From Candidatus Aminicenantota bacterium (lineage in GTDB: Bacteria > Acidobacteriota > Aminicenantia > Aminicenantales > Saccharicenantaceae), in assembly GCA_026393955.1 (NCBI GenBank), contig JAPKZE010000294.1, positions 1 to 13,931 on the forward strand: 13,931 nt of DNA. Direction: 5' to 3'. Made by a program: the position numbers and the translations under genes. Shown one piece after another: positions 13,694 through 13,931 of this stretch; position 1 is the stretch's first letter, and each line of letters begins with the position of its first letter. Under the pieces are notes generated by a model. The model searched no databases and was not told where the DNA came from. It was given only the letters and a program-made list of their open reading frames with translations.

Positions 13694-13931
13694 TCAGGGC
13701 GCCAGGCCGGCCTTTCGCTCGGCCGCCTCGATGGTGTTCATCATGAGCATCGTCACCGTCATCGGCCCGACCCCGCCCGGCACCGGCGTGATGGCCGAGG
13801 CCTTCTCCTTGACGGGCTCGAAATCGACGTCCCCGACCAGGCGGAAGCCCTTGGGCGAGGACGGATCGGCCACGCGGTTGACGCCGACGTCGATGACGAC
13901 GCAGCCGGCGGGCACCATCTCGGCCTTGATG
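13694..13931 (-). CDS. folD: FolD, methylenetetrahydrofolate dehydrogenase/cyclohydrolase, C-terminal part
   Basis: The last 79 codons of a minus-strand gene that enters from the right edge. The segment VVIDVGVNRV followed by GDVDFEPVKEKASAITPVPGGVGPMT is the C-terminal NADP-domain signature of FolD, and the protein ends EAAERKAGLAP. FolD interconverts 5,10-methylene-, methenyl- and 10-formyl-tetrahydrofolate in the cytoplasm. The in-frame Met at 13918 (AEMVPAG) is internal, not a start. The gene converges on the Rrf2 gene across 67 bases, which hold a short GGCC-TCC-GGCC hairpin but no clear terminator. Confidence 0.95.
   Translation of the reverse strand, partial: IKAEMVPAGCVVIDVGVNRVADPSSPKGFRLVGDVDFEPVKEKASAITPVPGGVGPMTVTMLMMNTIEAAERKAGLAP

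Overview
The window is a high-GC (roughly two-thirds G+C), densely packed bacterial chromosome segment with 14 supported protein genes, two of them cut by the window edges. I see no tRNA, rRNA, CRISPR array, IS element or integrase. An anaerobic or facultatively anaerobic bacterium with a cell envelope that carries exported multiheme cytochromes fits best. Evidence for this is the indolepyruvate:ferredoxin oxidoreductase, the ADP-forming acyl-CoA synthetase, the cysteine-rich Rrf2 regulator and the octaheme lipoprotein cytochrome. Aminicenantes/Acidobacteriota-like or deltaproteobacterial lineages are my guess from gene content and base composition; no marker gene in the window decides it.

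Region 1 (1-7003, minus strand) reads as one tightly packed operon of eight genes. In transcription order these are: an exported DUF6599-like protein (306 aa), a Tat-exported DUF362 protein, an FmdB-type zinc ribbon protein, RmuC, a membrane-fusion protein, a MacB/FtsX-type permease, a LolD/MacB-type ATPase, and a ferritin/rubrerythrin-like protein running off the left edge. Most junctions are overlaps of 4-8 bp or gaps of a few bases. A near-consensus promoter stands directly before the first gene and predicts an almost leaderless mRNA.

Region 2 (7004-8535) holds a divergent promoter region and, on the plus strand, a lipoprotein with eight CxxCH haem sites. It converges on region 3 across a small hairpin.

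Region 3 (8536-13001, minus strand) is a three-gene energy module, iorA-iorB-ADP-forming acyl-CoA synthetase. IorAB would oxidise aryl pyruvates (from Trp, Phe, Tyr) to aryl-acetyl-CoA and reduced ferredoxin, and the synthetase would convert the thioester plus ADP and phosphate to the free acid and ATP. IorA lacks the usual C-terminal 2x[4Fe-4S] ferredoxin domain, and the synthetase is a single-chain enzyme with the ATP-grasp (beta) half placed before the CoA-binding (alpha) half.

Region 4 (13002-13931): a 175-bp divergent intergenic region with a good plus-strand promoter leads into an Rrf2-family regulator with a five-cysteine cluster, a natural candidate to control itself and the ior operon. 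The 3' end of folD (minus strand) closes the window.
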